In this document: positions 46,935 to 60,432 of the stretch, piece after piece
Numbering within the stretch: the stretch's first letter is position 1
Layout of the letters: each line of letters starts with the position of its first letter
Assembly: GCA_964017155.1 (NCBI GenBank)
Contig: OZ024861.1
Span: 14,644,412 to 14,708,411, forward strand
Length of the DNA: 64,000 bases
Origin: Oasisia sp. SBJ-2009
Taxonomy: Eukaryota; Annelida; Polychaeta; Sabellida; Siboglinidae
Direction: 5' to 3'
The notes under the pieces: model-generated
What the model saw: the letters and a program-made list of their open reading frames with translations, nothing else
Databases searched by the model: none
What the model was told of the DNA's origin: nothing
Made by a program: the position numbers and the translations under genes

Positions 46935-49181
46935 AGTTTGCTTAGATCAAAGGCGTCGCCATCTTGAAATTTGACGTCGCCGGGAACGAAAATGGCGCGT
47001 CTGCCGTATCGTCGTGACGTCACGGTATTGTTGTGGCGCGTCTTCCGGTTTGCCGCCATTACTGTGTCGCGCAGCCGAATGCTGGCGACAGATGCCAGTT
47101 TCTTTAGTGTAATCTCGACCGCATCGCGGTGGGATTTGCGTCTTTGACGCCAGTGGGGTGAAGGAATGTGGGCATATGTAAGCATTGAGCCTGCTGTTTT
47201 CAATTTTGTTAGACACCGTGCACATTGTAACGCTGGTTTATTGTTTTTTCTCAGGTGTCTGCGCCCGGTGAAGATACAGCGACACGTGGCCGACGACTTC
47301 TGGCAGCATTACTGACCGACCAGGCCCGATGATGTGAAGATTGGCGACGCGGAACAGTCATTCGACAGTGGGTGACGCGTTGTTTTATCAAGTTATTTTA
47401 TTTATATAACCTGTTGAGTGAGGTAGATGATAATGTAGGCCGATCACTGGGAGAATCAAATCAATGATAGCATGACATCGATACATGTATCACAGCTAGT
47501 GCGAGTTGACATTAGTTTTGATGTTGCAGTTCTCACAATCGAAACGTTTTACTCAGACGATTGATCGAGCTATTTTTCACGCTATATGATGTATTTCAAG
47601 ATACACAATGTCAAAATATGATGCAAAATAATGCACATGAAACGAGACTTGTGTAAGAGGTCGAGATCGCACCGCGGAAAGTATCTTAACACTGATATGC
47701 ATAAGCACCATTCGCGCGGCCAATGCCACACACATTATCGCATGTACACATACACCCACTCAATACAGTTGAGTAGATGATTCTTTGACCGTCATGACAG
47801 CAAGCACAACGCATTCATCTCGACTGGAAACAGCATACTTAGGAATCAGCATGCAAAGGCAACCTATACAAGTGCCTCTTTCTTTGCAATAGTGTAACTC
47901 AAGGGTTCGCATTTGACATGTCTTCCTTGAAAGACAAGTGTAGAGATCATTCGATGTTTTGAGACCCATATTTCTTGCAGTCACACATATCTCGGCACGC
48001 GGATTTGTATCTAGGTAGTGACGGAGTTCGAATGCATATGTTGATACATTGCCTTGGAAACAATATCATATGCTACAGTGATCAGTGCCAACAGGCCAGC
48101 TCTTTGGCCATGTCATGAGCGCTATGCCGACAAACAGGTAACGCCAAAGGCTAGACATAACAGCGATGGCGAAGAGCCATACGAGAAAACAAAGGTTGTT
48201 CCAAACTACCCAGATAACTACGAAATGATATACCAGACATGCGTGGGGTTCATCACTACTCGCGCGTCGCATTCTCACAGGGTCTGTGTCGCTCACACGT
48301 CGGTCTCAAATAGGACGACCTGAAACCAAAGAGCAGACATGTCGCAAGTTCAATATGAAAACGAAACCACAAAGCAGCTAACAGGCAATGGTCGCATCAT
48401 ATAATCATTGATGTTGAGCTAGCTACATACATTGTACGTCCTACAAAGCGTATTACACTACAGAGTAAATATAGACTGTATGCGAACGAACGTCTTTTAT
48501 CGCATGGAATGGCATATAATGCTTCAGATACATCTTTGCGCAGCCTGCATACAGCCCTCATGGCGTCGCCGTTAACACGTTTTAGAGTTCCAGATCGCAG
48601 AGAGTAGATTGCCAACACAATAAAGGGAACTTCTGTCGTTGAGTGTAGTAGTTTGAAGCTCAGCAGTACGAATGTTAAATTAGATACTGTCCAAACGTCT
48701 ATTTGCCTAGGCATAGGTGGAAAGCTGCTTGAGACTTTGAGACAACTCATCGAAGAGTGGTATGCACCATATACAGTGTACTGTGAATGAGAACAAGAAT
48801 ATGAATATTCTGTTCCATTTCCGACAAGAATTAGGCACTTGCGCAGAATGCAAGCCAACCTCAATTGCTCCTATGTTTGAAACTTCATTACGAGAGGCGC
48901 GGGTAGGGTAGTGTAGTGGTTTTAATACGCGCGGACGCAGCAGGCCTGATATATTTGGTATACAACTCAATGGAGAGAGTCTGACATTGTTGAATCTAAT
49001 CGGTGTTATACCCCACGCACATTGACTTGCATCGTGCATAAAAAGTACCCGAATGTCGCACTGGCCGTCGTACCATAACACAACTGTAGTCCTATGTGTG
49101 TGTACCTTATTGCGAAATAGGCTAGCGCAAGTAAAACATTGAAAGAACGAAGTAAAAGTGGAAGAAAACGCCTCCCCCCCC
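46935..49181. repeat. Array unit 21
   Basis: Near-copy of unit 19 at an offset of 4,496 bp, with the same ATTTCTTGC, AAATATAGAC and GGTATACAAC, but the common GGTAGTGAC. It ends in C8. Confidence 0.97.
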
Positions 49182-51431
49182 AGTTTGCTTAGATCAAAGG
49201 CGTCGCCATCTTGAAATTTGACGTCGCCGGGAACGAAAATGGCGCGTCTGCCGTATCGTCGTGACGTCACGGTATTGTTGTGGCGCGTCTTCCGGTTTGC
49301 CGCCATTACTGTGTCGCGCATCCGAATGCTGGCGACAGATGCCAGTTTCTTTAGTGTAATCTCGACCGCATCGCGGTGGGATTTGCGTCTTTGACGCCAG
49401 TGGGGTGAAGGAATGTGGGCATATGTAAGCATTGAGCCTGCTGTTTTCAATTTTGTTAGACACCGTGCACATTGTAACGCTGGTTTATTGTTTTTTCTCA
49501 GGTGTCTGCGCCCGGTGAAGATACAGCGACACGTGGCCGACGACTTCTGGCAGCATTACTGACCGACCAGGCCCGATTATGTGAAGATTGGCGACGCGGA
49601 ACAGTCATTCGACAGTGGGTGACGCGTTGTTTTATCAAGTTATTTTATTTATATAACCTGTTGAGTGAGGTAGATGATAATGTAGGCCGATCACTGGGAG
49701 AATCAAATCAATGATAGCATGACATCGATACATGTATCACAGCTAGTGCGAGTTGACATTCGTTTTGATGTTGCAGTTCTCACAATCGAAACGTTTTACT
49801 CAGACGATTGATCGAGCTATTTTTCACGCTATATGATGTATTTCAAGATACACAATGTCAAAATATGATGCAAAATAATGCACATGAAACGAGACTTGTG
49901 TAAGAGGTCGAGATCGCACCGCGGAAAGTATCTTAACACTGATATGCATAAGCACCATTCGCGCGGCCAATGCCACACACATTATCGCATGTACACATAC
50001 ACCCACTCAATACAGTTGAGTAGATGAGTCTTTGACCGTCATGACAGCAAGCACAACGCATTCATCTCGACTGGAAACAGCATACTTAGGAATCAGCATG
50101 CAAAGGCAACCTATACAAGTGCCTCTTTCTTTGCAATAGTGTAACTCAAGGGTTCGCATTTGACATGTCTTCCTTGAAAGACAAGTGTAGAGATCATTCG
50201 ATGTTTTGAGACCCATATTTATTGCAGTCACACATATCTCGGCACGCGGATTTGTATCTAGGTAGTGACGGAGTTCGAATGCATATGTTGATACATTGCC
50301 TTGGAAACAATATCATATGCTACAGTGATCAGTGCCAAGAGGCCAGCTCTTTGGCCATGTCATGAGCGCTATGCCGACAAACAGGTAACGCCAAAGGCTA
50401 GACATAACAGCGATGGCGAAGAGCCATACGAGAAAACAAAGGTTGTTCCAAACTACCCAGATAACTACGAAATGATATACCAGACATGCGTGGGGTTCAT
50501 CACTACTCGCGCGTCGCATTCTCACAGGGTCTGTGTCGCTCACACGTCGGTCTCAAATAGGACGACCTGAAACCAAAGAGCAGACATGTCGCAAGTTCAA
50601 TATGAAAACGAAACCACAAAGCAGCTAACAGGCAATGGTCGCATCATATAATCATTGATGTTGAGCTAGCTACATACATTGTACGTCCTACAAAGCGTAT
50701 TACACTACAGAGTAAATCTAGACTGTATGCGTACGAACGTCTTTTATCGCATGGAATGGCATATAATGCTTCAGATACATCTTTGCGCAGCCTGCATACA
50801 GCCCTCGTGGCGTCGCCGTTAACACGTTTTAGAGTTCCAGATCGCAGAGAGTAGATTGCCAACACAATAAAGGGAACTTCTGTCGTTGAGTGTATTAGTT
50901 TGAAGCTCAGCAGTACGAATGTTAAATTAGATACTGTCCAAACGTCTATTTGCCTAGGCATAGGTGGAAAGCTGCTTGAGACTTTGAGACAACTCATCGA
51001 AGAGTGGTATGCACCATATACAGTGTACTGTGAATGAGAACAAGAATATGAATATTCTGTTCCATTTCCGACAAGAATTAGGCACTTGCGCAGAATGCAA
51101 GCCAACCTCAATTGCTCCTATGTTTGACACTTCATTACGAGAGGCGCGGGTAGGGTAGTGTAGTGGTTTTAATACGCGCGGACGCAGCAGGCCTGATATA
51201 TTTGGTCTAAAACTCAATGGAGAGAGTCTAACATTGTTGAATCTAATCGGTGTTATACCCCACGCACATTGACTTGCATCGTGCATAAAAAGTACCCGAA
51301 TGTCGCACTGGCCGTCGTACCATAACACAACTGTAGTCCTATGTGTGTGTACCTTATTGCGAAATAGGCTAGCGCAAGTAAAACATTGAAAGAACGAAGT
51401 AAAAGTGGAAGAAAGCGCCTCCCCCCCCCCC
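49182..51431. repeat. Array unit 22 (TTA type)
   Basis: Near-copy of unit 20 in its left half at an offset of 4,496 bp. The right half instead matches unit 16 (GTGTATTAG, TTTGACAC, GTCTAACATT), so there is an exchange point between about 50731 and 50895. A private CGCATCCG lies near 49320. It ends in C11. Confidence 0.97.
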
Positions 51432-53682
51432 AGTTTGCTTAGATCAAAGGCGTCGCCATCTTGAAATTTGACGTCGCCGGGAACGAAAATGGCGCGTCTG
51501 CCGTATCGTCGTGACGTCACGGTATTGTTGTGGCGCGTCTTCCGGTTTGCCGCCATTACTGTGTCGCGCAGCCGAATGCTGGCGACAGATGCCAGTTTCT
51601 TTAGTGTAATCTCGACCGAATCGCGGTGGGATTTGCGTCTTTGACGCCAGTGGGGTGAAGGAATGTGGGCATATGTAAGCATTGAGCCTGCTGTTTTCAA
51701 TTTTGTTAGACACCGTGCACATTGTAACGCTGGTTTATTGTTTTTTCTCAGGTGTCTGCGCCCGGTGAAGATACAGCGACACGTGGCCGACGACTTCTGG
51801 CAGCATTACTGACCGACCAGGCCCGATGATGTGAAGATTGGCGACGCGGAACAGTCATTCGACAGTGGGTGACGCGTTGTTTTATCAAGTTATTTTATTT
51901 ATATAACCTGTTGAGTGAGGTAGATGATAATGTAGGCCGATCACTGGGAGAATCAAATCAATGATAGCATGACATCGATACATGTATCACAGCTAGTGCG
52001 AGTTGACATTAGTTTTGATGTTGCAGTTCTCACAATCGAAACGTTTTACTCAGACGATTGATCGAGCTATTTTTCACGCTATATGATGTATTTCAAGATA
52101 CACAATGTCAAAATATGATGCAAAATAATGCACATGAAACGAGACTTATGTAAGAGGTCGAGATCGCACCACGGAAAGTATCTTAACACTGATATGCATA
52201 AGCACCATTCGCGCGGCCAATGCCACACACATTATCGCATGTACACATACACCCACTCAATACAGTTGAGTAGATGATTCTTTGACCGTCATGACAGCAA
52301 GCACAACGCATTCATCTCGACTGGAAACAGCATACTTAGGAATCAGCATGCAAAGGCAACCTATACAAGTGCCTCTTTCTTTGCAATAGTGTAACTCAAG
52401 GGTTCGCATTTGACATGTCTTCCTTGAAAGACAAGTGTAGAGATCATTCGATGTTTTGAGACCCATATTTATTGCAGTCACACATATCTCGGCACGCGGA
52501 TTTGTATCTAGGTAGTGACGGAGTTCGAATGCATATGTTGATACATTGCCTTGGAAACAATATCATATGCTACAGTGATCAGTGCCAACAGGCCAGCTCT
52601 TTGGCCATGTCATGAGCGCTATGCCGACAAACAGGTAACGCCAAAGGCTAGACATAACAGCGATGGCGAAGAGCCATACGAGAAAACAAAGGTTGTTCCA
52701 AACTACCCAGATAACTACGAAATGATATACCAGACATGCGTGGGGTTCATCACTACTCGCGCGTCGCATTCTCACAGGGTCTGTGTCGCTCACACGTCGG
52801 TCTCAAATAGGACGACCTGAAACCAAAGAGCAGACATGTCGCAAGTTCAATATGAAAACGAAACCACAAAGCAGCTAACAGGCAATGGTCGCATCATATA
52901 ATCATTGATGTTGAGCTAGCTACATACATTGTACGTCCTACAAAGCGTATTACACTACAGAGTAAATCTAGACTGTATGCGAACGAACGTCTTTTATCGC
53001 ATGGAATGGCATATAATGCTTCAGATACATCTTTGCGCAGCCTGCATACAGCCCTCATGGCGTCGCCGTTAACACGTTTTAGAGTTCCAGATCGCAGAGA
53101 GTAGATTGCCAACACAATAAAGGGAACTTCTGTCGTTGAGTGTAGTAGTTTGAAGCTCAGCAGTACGAATGTTAAATTAGATACTGTCCAAACGTCTATT
53201 TGCCTAGGCATAGGTGGAAAGCTGCTTGAGACTTTGAGACAACTCATCGAAGAGTGGTATGCACCATATACAGTGTACTGTGAATGAGAACAAGAATATG
53301 AATATTCTGTTCCATTTCCGAGAAGAATTAGGCACTTGCGCAGAATGCAAGCCAACCTCAATTGCTCCTATGTTTGAAACTTCATTACGAGAGGCGCGGG
53401 TAGGGTAGTGTAGTGGTTTTAATACGCGCGGACGCAGCAGGCCTGATATATTTGGTCTAAAACTCAATGGAGAGAGTCTGACATTGTTGAATCTAATCGG
53501 TGTTATACCCCACGCACATTGACTTGCATCGTGCATAAAATGTACCCGAATGTCGCCCTGGCCGTCGTACCATAACACAACTGTAGTCCTATGTGTGTGT
53601 ACCTTATTGCGAAATAGGCTAGCGCAAGTAAAACATTGAAAGAACGAAGTAAAAGTGGAAGAAAGCGCCTCCCCCCCCCCCC
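51432..53682. repeat. Array unit 23
   Basis: The left half shares CTTATGTAAG/CACCACGG with unit 18 and the right half shares CCGAGAAGAA/AAAATGTACC with units 9 and 12. Private ACCGAATCG lies near 51618 and TCGCCCTGG near 53557. It ends in C12. Confidence 0.97.
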
Positions 53683-55931
53683 AGTTTGCTTAGATCAAAG
53701 GCGTCGCCATCTTGAAATTTGACGTCGCCGGGAACGAAAATGGCGCGTCTGCCGTATCGTCGTGACGTCACGGTATTGTTGTGGCGCGTCTTCCGGTTTG
53801 CCGCCATTACTGTGTCGCGCAGCCGAATGCTGGCGACAGATGCCAGTTTCTGTAGTGTAATATCGACCGCATCGCGGTGGGATTTGCGTCTTTGACGCCA
53901 GTGGGGTGAAGGAATGTGGGCATATGTAAGCATTGAGCCTGCTGTTTTCAATTTTGTTAGACACCGTGCACATTGTAACGCTGGTTTATTGTTTTTTCTC
54001 AGGTGTCTGCGCCCGGTGAAGATACAGCGACACGTGGCCGACGACTTCTGGCAGCATTACTGACCGACCAGGCCCGATGATGTGAAGATTGGCGACGCGG
54101 AACAGTCATTCGACAGTGGGTGACGCGTTGTTTTATCAAGTTATTTTATTTATATAACCTGTTGAGTGAGGTAGATGATAATGTAGGCCGATCACTGGGA
54201 GAATCAAATCAATGATAGCATGACATCGATACATGTATCACAGCTAGTGCGAGTTGACATTAGTTTTGATGTTGCAGTTCTCACAATCGAAACGTTTTAC
54301 TCAGACGATTGATCGAGCTATTTTTCACGCTATATGATGTATTTCAAGATACACAATGTCAAAATATGATGCAAAATAATGCACATGAAACGAGACTTGT
54401 GTAAGAGGTCGAGATCGCACCGCGGAAAGTATCTTAACACTGATATGCATAAGCACCATTCGCGCGGCCAATGCCACACACATTATCGCATGTACACGTA
54501 CACCCACTCAATACAGTTGAGTAGATGATTCTTTGACCGTCATGACAGCAAGCACAACGCATTCATCTCGACTGGAAACAGCATACTTAGGAATCAGCAT
54601 GCAAAGGCAACCTATACAAGTGCCTCTTTCTTTGCAATAGTGTAACTCAAGGGTTCGCATTTGACATGTCTTCCTTGAAAGACAAGTGTAGAGATCATTC
54701 GATGTTTTGAGACCCATATTTGTTGCAGTCACACATATCTCGGCACGCGGATTTGTATCTAGGTAGTGACGGAGTTCGAATGCATATGTTGATACATTGC
54801 CTTGGAAACAATATCATATGCTACAGTGATCAGTGCCAACAGGCCAGCTCTTTGGCCATGTCATGAGCGCTATGCCGACAAACAGGTAACGCCAAAGGCT
54901 AGACATAACAGCGATGGCGAAGAGCCATACGAGAAAACATAGGTTGTTCCAAACTACCCAGATAACTACGAAATGATATACCAGACATGCGTGGGGTTCA
55001 TCACTACTCGCGCGTCGCATTCTCACAGGGTCTGTGTCGCTCACACGTCGGTCTCAAATAGGACGACCTGAAACCAAAGAGCAGACATGTCGCAAGTTCA
55101 ATATGAAAACGAAACCACAAAGCAGCTAACAGGCAATGGTCGCATCATATAATCATTGATGTTGAGCTAGCTACATACATTGTACGTCCTACAAAGCGTA
55201 TTACACTACAGAGTAAATCTAGACTGTATGCGAACGAACGTCTTTTATCGCATGGAATGGCATATAATGCTTCAGATACATCTTTGCGCAGCCTGCATAC
55301 AGCCCTCATGGCGTCGCCGTTAACACGTTTTAGAGTTCCAGATCGCAGAGAGTAGATTGCCAACACAATAAAGGGAACTTCTGTCGTTGAGTGTAGTAGT
55401 TTGAAGCTCAGCAGTACGAATGTTAAATTAGATACTGTCCAAACGTCTATTTGCCTAGGCATAGGTGGAAAGCTGCTTGAGACTTTGAGACAACTCATCG
55501 AAGAGTGGTATGCACCATATACAGTGTACTGTGAATGAGAACAAGAATATGAATATTCTGTTCCATTTCCGACAAGAATTAGGCACTTGCGCAGAATGCA
55601 AGCCAACCTCAATTGCTCCTATGTTTGAAACTTCATTACGAGAGGCGCGGGTAGGGTAGTGTAGTGGTTTTAATACGCGCGGACGCAGCAGGCCTGATAT
55701 ATTTGGTCTAAAACTCAATGGAGAGAGTCTGACATTGTTGAATCTAATCGGTGTTATACCCCACGCACATTGACTTGCATCGTGCATAAAATGTACCCGA
55801 ATGTCGCACTGGCCGTCGTACCATAACACAACTGTAGTCCTATGTGTGTGTACCTTATTGCGAAATAGGCTAGCGCAAGTAAAACATTGAAAGAACGAAG
55901 TAAAAGTGGAAGAAAGCGCCTCCCCCCCCCC
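53683..55931. repeat. Array unit 24
   Basis: It carries CTGTAG/AATATCG, and TACACGTAC and ATTTGTTGC, the last two shared only with unit 27 (offset 6,750 bp). A private AACATAGG near 54939 introduces a stop in the + frame seen at 5355-5624 of unit 2. It ends in C10. Confidence 0.97.
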
Positions 55932-58183
55932 AGTTTGCTTAGATCAAAGGCGTCGCCATCTTGAAATTTGACGTCGCCGGGAACGAAAATGGCGCGTCTG
56001 CCGTATCGTCGTGACGTCACGGTATTGTTGTGGCGCGTCTTCCGGTTTGCCGCCATTACTGTGTCGCGCAGCCGAATGCTGGCGACAGATGCCAGTTTCT
56101 GTAGTGTAATATCGACCGCATCGCGGTGGGATTTGCGTCTTTGACGCCAGTGGGGTGAAGGAATGTGGGCATATGTAAGCATTGAGCCTGCTGTTTTCAA
56201 TTTTGTTAGACACCGTGCACATTGTAACGCTGGTTTATTGTTTTTTCTCAGGTGTCTGCGCCCGGTGAAGATACAGCGACACGTGGCCGACGACTTCTGG
56301 CAGCATTACTGACCGACCAGGCCCGATGATGTGAAGATTGGCGACGCGGAACAGTCATTCGACAGTGGGTGACGCGTTGTTTTATCAAGTTATTTTATTT
56401 ATATAACCTGTTGAGTGAGGTAGATGATAATGTAGGCCGATCACTGGGAGAATCAAATCAATGATAGCATGACATCGATACATGTATCACAGCTAGTGCG
56501 AGTTGACATTAGTTTTGATGTTGCAGTTTTCACAATCGAAACGTTTTACTCAGACGATTGATCGAGCTATTTTTCACGCTATATGATGTATTTCAAGATA
56601 CACAATGTCAAAATATGATGCAAAATAATGCACATGAAACGAGACTTGTGTAAGAGGTCGAGATCGCACCGCGGAAAGTATCTTAACACTGATATGCATA
56701 AGCACCATTCGCGCGGCCAATGCCACACACATTATCGCATGTACACATACACCCACTCAATACAGTTGAGTAGATGATTCTTTGACCGTCATGACAGCAA
56801 GCACAACGCATTCATCTCGACTGGAAACAGCATACTTAGGAATCAGCATGCAAAGGCAACCTATACAAGTGCCTCTTTCTTTGCAATAGTGTAACTCAAG
56901 GGTTCGCATTTGACATGTCTTCCTTGAAAGACAAGTGTAGAGATCATTCGATGTTTTGAGACCCATATTTATTGCAGTCACACATATCTCGGCACGCGGA
57001 TTTGTATCTAGGTAGTGACGGAGTTCGAATGCATATGTTGATACATTGCCTTGGAAACAATATCATATGCTACAGTGATCAGTGCCAACAGGCCTGCTCT
57101 TTGGCCATGTCATGAGCGCTATGCCGACAAACAGGTAACGCCAAAGGCTAGACATAACAGCGATGGCGAAGAGCCATACGAGAAAACAAAGGTTGTTCCA
57201 AACTACCCAGATAACTACGAAATGATATACCAGACATGCGTGGGGTTCATCACTACTCGCGCGTCGCATTCTCACAGGGTCTGTGTCGCTCACACGTCGG
57301 TCTCAAATAGGACGACCTGAAACCAAAGAGCAGACATGTCGCAAGTTCAATATGAAAACGAAACCACAAAGCAGCTAACAGGCAATGGTCGCATCATATA
57401 ATCATTGATGTTGAGCTAGCTACATACATTGTACGTCCTACAAAGCGTATTACACTACAGAGTAAATCTAGACTGTATGCGAACGAACGTCTTTTATCGC
57501 ATGGAATGGCATATAATGCTTCAGATACATCTTTGCGCAGCCTGCATACAGCCCTCATGGCGTCGCCGTTAACACGTTTTAGAGTTCCAGATCGCAGAGA
57601 GTAGATTGCCAACACAATAAAGGGAACTTCTGTCGTTGAGTGTAGTAGTTTGAAGCTCAGCAGTACGAATGTTAAATTAGATACTGTCCAAACGTCTATT
57701 TGCCTAGGCATAGGTGGAAAGCTGCTTGAGACTTTGAGACAACTCATCGAAGAGTGGTATGCACCATATACAGTGTACTGTGAATGAGAACAAGAATATG
57801 AATATTCTGTTCCATTTCCGACAAGAATTAGGCACTTGCGCAGAATGCATGCCAACCTCAATTGCTCCTATGTTTGAAACTTCATTACGAGAGGCGCGGG
57901 TAGGGTAGGGTAGTGGTTTTAATACGCGCGGACGCAGCAGGCCTGATATATTTGGTCTAAAACTCAATGGAGAGAGTCTGACATTGTTGAATCTAATCGG
58001 TGTTATACCCCACGCACATTGACTTGCATCGTGCATAAAAAGTACCCGAATGTCGCACTGGCCGTCGTACCATAACACAACTGTAGTCCTATGTGTGTGT
58101 ACCTTCTTGCGAAATAGGCTAGCGCAAGTAAAACATTGAAAGAACGAAGTAAAAGTGGAAGAAAGCGCCTCCCCCCCCCCCCC
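55932..58183. repeat. Array unit 25
   Basis: It carries CTGTAG/AATATCG and lacks AAAATGTACC. Private changes include GCAGTTTTCAC near 56528, AGGCCTGCT near 57093, GGGTAGGGTAGT near 57902 and CCTTCTTGC near 58103. It ends in the longest tract, C13. Confidence 0.97.
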
Positions 58184-60432
58184 AGTTTGCTTAGATCAAA
58201 GGCGTCGCCATCTTGAAATTTGACGTCGCCGGGAACGAAAATGGCGCGTCTGCCGTATCGTCGTGACGTCACGGTATTGTTGTGGCGCGTCTTCCGGTTT
58301 GCCGCCATTACTGTGTCGCGCAGCCGAATGCTGGCGACAGATGCCAGTTTCTTTAGTGTAATCTCGACCGCATCGCGGTGGGATTTGCGTCTTTGACGCC
58401 AGTGGGGTGAAGGAATGTGGGCATATGTAAGCATTGAGCCTGCTGTTTTCAATTTTGTTAGACACCGTGCACATTGTAACGCTGGTTTATTGTTTTTTCT
58501 CAGGTGTCTGCGCCCGGTGAAGATACAGCGACACGTGGCCGACGACTTCTGGCAGCATTACTGACCGACCAGGCCCGATGATGTGAAGATTGGCGACGCG
58601 GAACAGTCATTCGACAGTGGGTGACGCGTTGTTTTATCAAGTTATTTTATTTATATAACCTGTTGAGTGAGGTAGATGATAATGTAGGCCGATCACTGGG
58701 AGAATCAAATCAATGATAGCATGACATCGATACATGTATCTCAGCTAGTGCGAGTTGACATTAGTTTTGATGTTGCAGTTCTCACAATCGAAACGTTTTA
58801 CTCAGACGATTGATCGAGCTATTTTTCACGCTATATGATGTATTTCAAGATACACAATGTCAAAATATGATGCAAAATAATGCACATGAAACGAGACTTG
58901 TGTAAGAGGTCGAGATCGCACCGCGGAAAGTATCTTAACACTGATATGCATAAGCACCATTCGCGCGGCCAATGCCACACACATTATCGCATGTACACAT
59001 ACACCCACTCAATACAGTTGAGTAGATGATTCTTTGACCGTCATGACAGCAAGCACAACGCATTCATCTCGACTGGAAACAGCATACTTAGGAATCAGCA
59101 TGCAAAGGCAACCTATACAAGTGCCTCTTTCTTTGCAATAGTGTAACTCAAGGGTTCGCATTTGACATGTCTTCCTTGAAAGACAAGTGTAGAGATCATT
59201 CGATGTTTTGAGACCCATATTTATTGCAGTCACACATATCTCGGCACGCGGATTTGTATCTAGGTAGTGACGGAGTTCGAATGCATATGTTGATACATTG
59301 CCTTGGAAACAATATCATATGCTACAGTGATCAGTGCCAACAGGCCAGCTCTTTGGCCATGTCATGAGCGCTATGCCGACAAACAGGTAACGCCAAAGGC
59401 TAGACATAACAGCGATGGCGAAGAGCCATACGAGAAAACAAAGGTTGTTCCAAACTACCCAGATAACTACGAAATGATATACCAGACATGCGTGGGGTTC
59501 ATCACTACTCGCGCGTCGCATTCTCACAGGGTCTGTGTCGCTCACACGTCGGTCTCAAATAGGACGACCTGAAACCAAAGAGCAGACATGTCGCAAGTTC
59601 AATATGAAAACGAAACCACAAAGCAGCTAACAGGCAATGGTCGCATCATATAATCATTGATGTTGAGCTAGCTACATACATTGTACGTCCTACAAAGCGT
59701 ATTACACTACAGAGTAAATCTAGACTGTATGCGAACGAACGTCTTTTATCGCATGGAATGGCATATAATGCTTCAGATACATCTTTGCGCAGCCTGCATA
59801 CAGCCCTCATGGCGTCGCCGTTAACACGTTTTAGAGTTCCAGATCGCAGAGAGTAGATTGCCAACACAATAAAGGGAACTTCTGTCGTTGAGTGTAGTAG
59901 TTTGAAGCTCAGCAGTACGAATGTTAAATTAGATACTGTCCAAACGTCTATTTGCCTAGGCATAGGTGGAAAGCTGCTTGAGACTTTGAGACAACTCATC
60001 GAAGAGTGGTATGCACCATATACAGTGTACTGTGAATGAGAACAAGAATATGAATATTCTGTTCCATTTCCGACAAGAATTAGGCACTTGCGCAGAATGC
60101 AAGCCAACCTCAATTGCTCCTATGTTTGAAACTTCATTACGAGAGGCGCGGGTAGGGTAGTGTAGTGGTTTTAATACGCGCGGACGCAGCAGGCCTGATA
60201 TATTTGGTCTAAAACTCAATGGAGAGAGTCTGACATTGTTGAATCTAATCGGTGTTATACCCCACGCACATTGACTTGCATCGTGCATAAAATGTACCCG
60301 AATGTCGCACTGGCCGTCGTACCATAACACAACTGTAGTCCTATGTGTGTGTACCTTATTGCGAAATAGGCTAGCGCAAGTAAAACATTGAAAGAACGAA
60401 GTAAAAGTGGAAGAAAGCGCCTCCCCCCCCCC
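58184..60432. repeat. Array unit 26
   Basis: It has the common CTTTAGTGTAATCTCG and AAAATGTACC, with a private ATGTATCTCAG near 58738. It sits one three-unit period (6,752 bp) after unit 23. It ends in C10. Confidence 0.97.
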
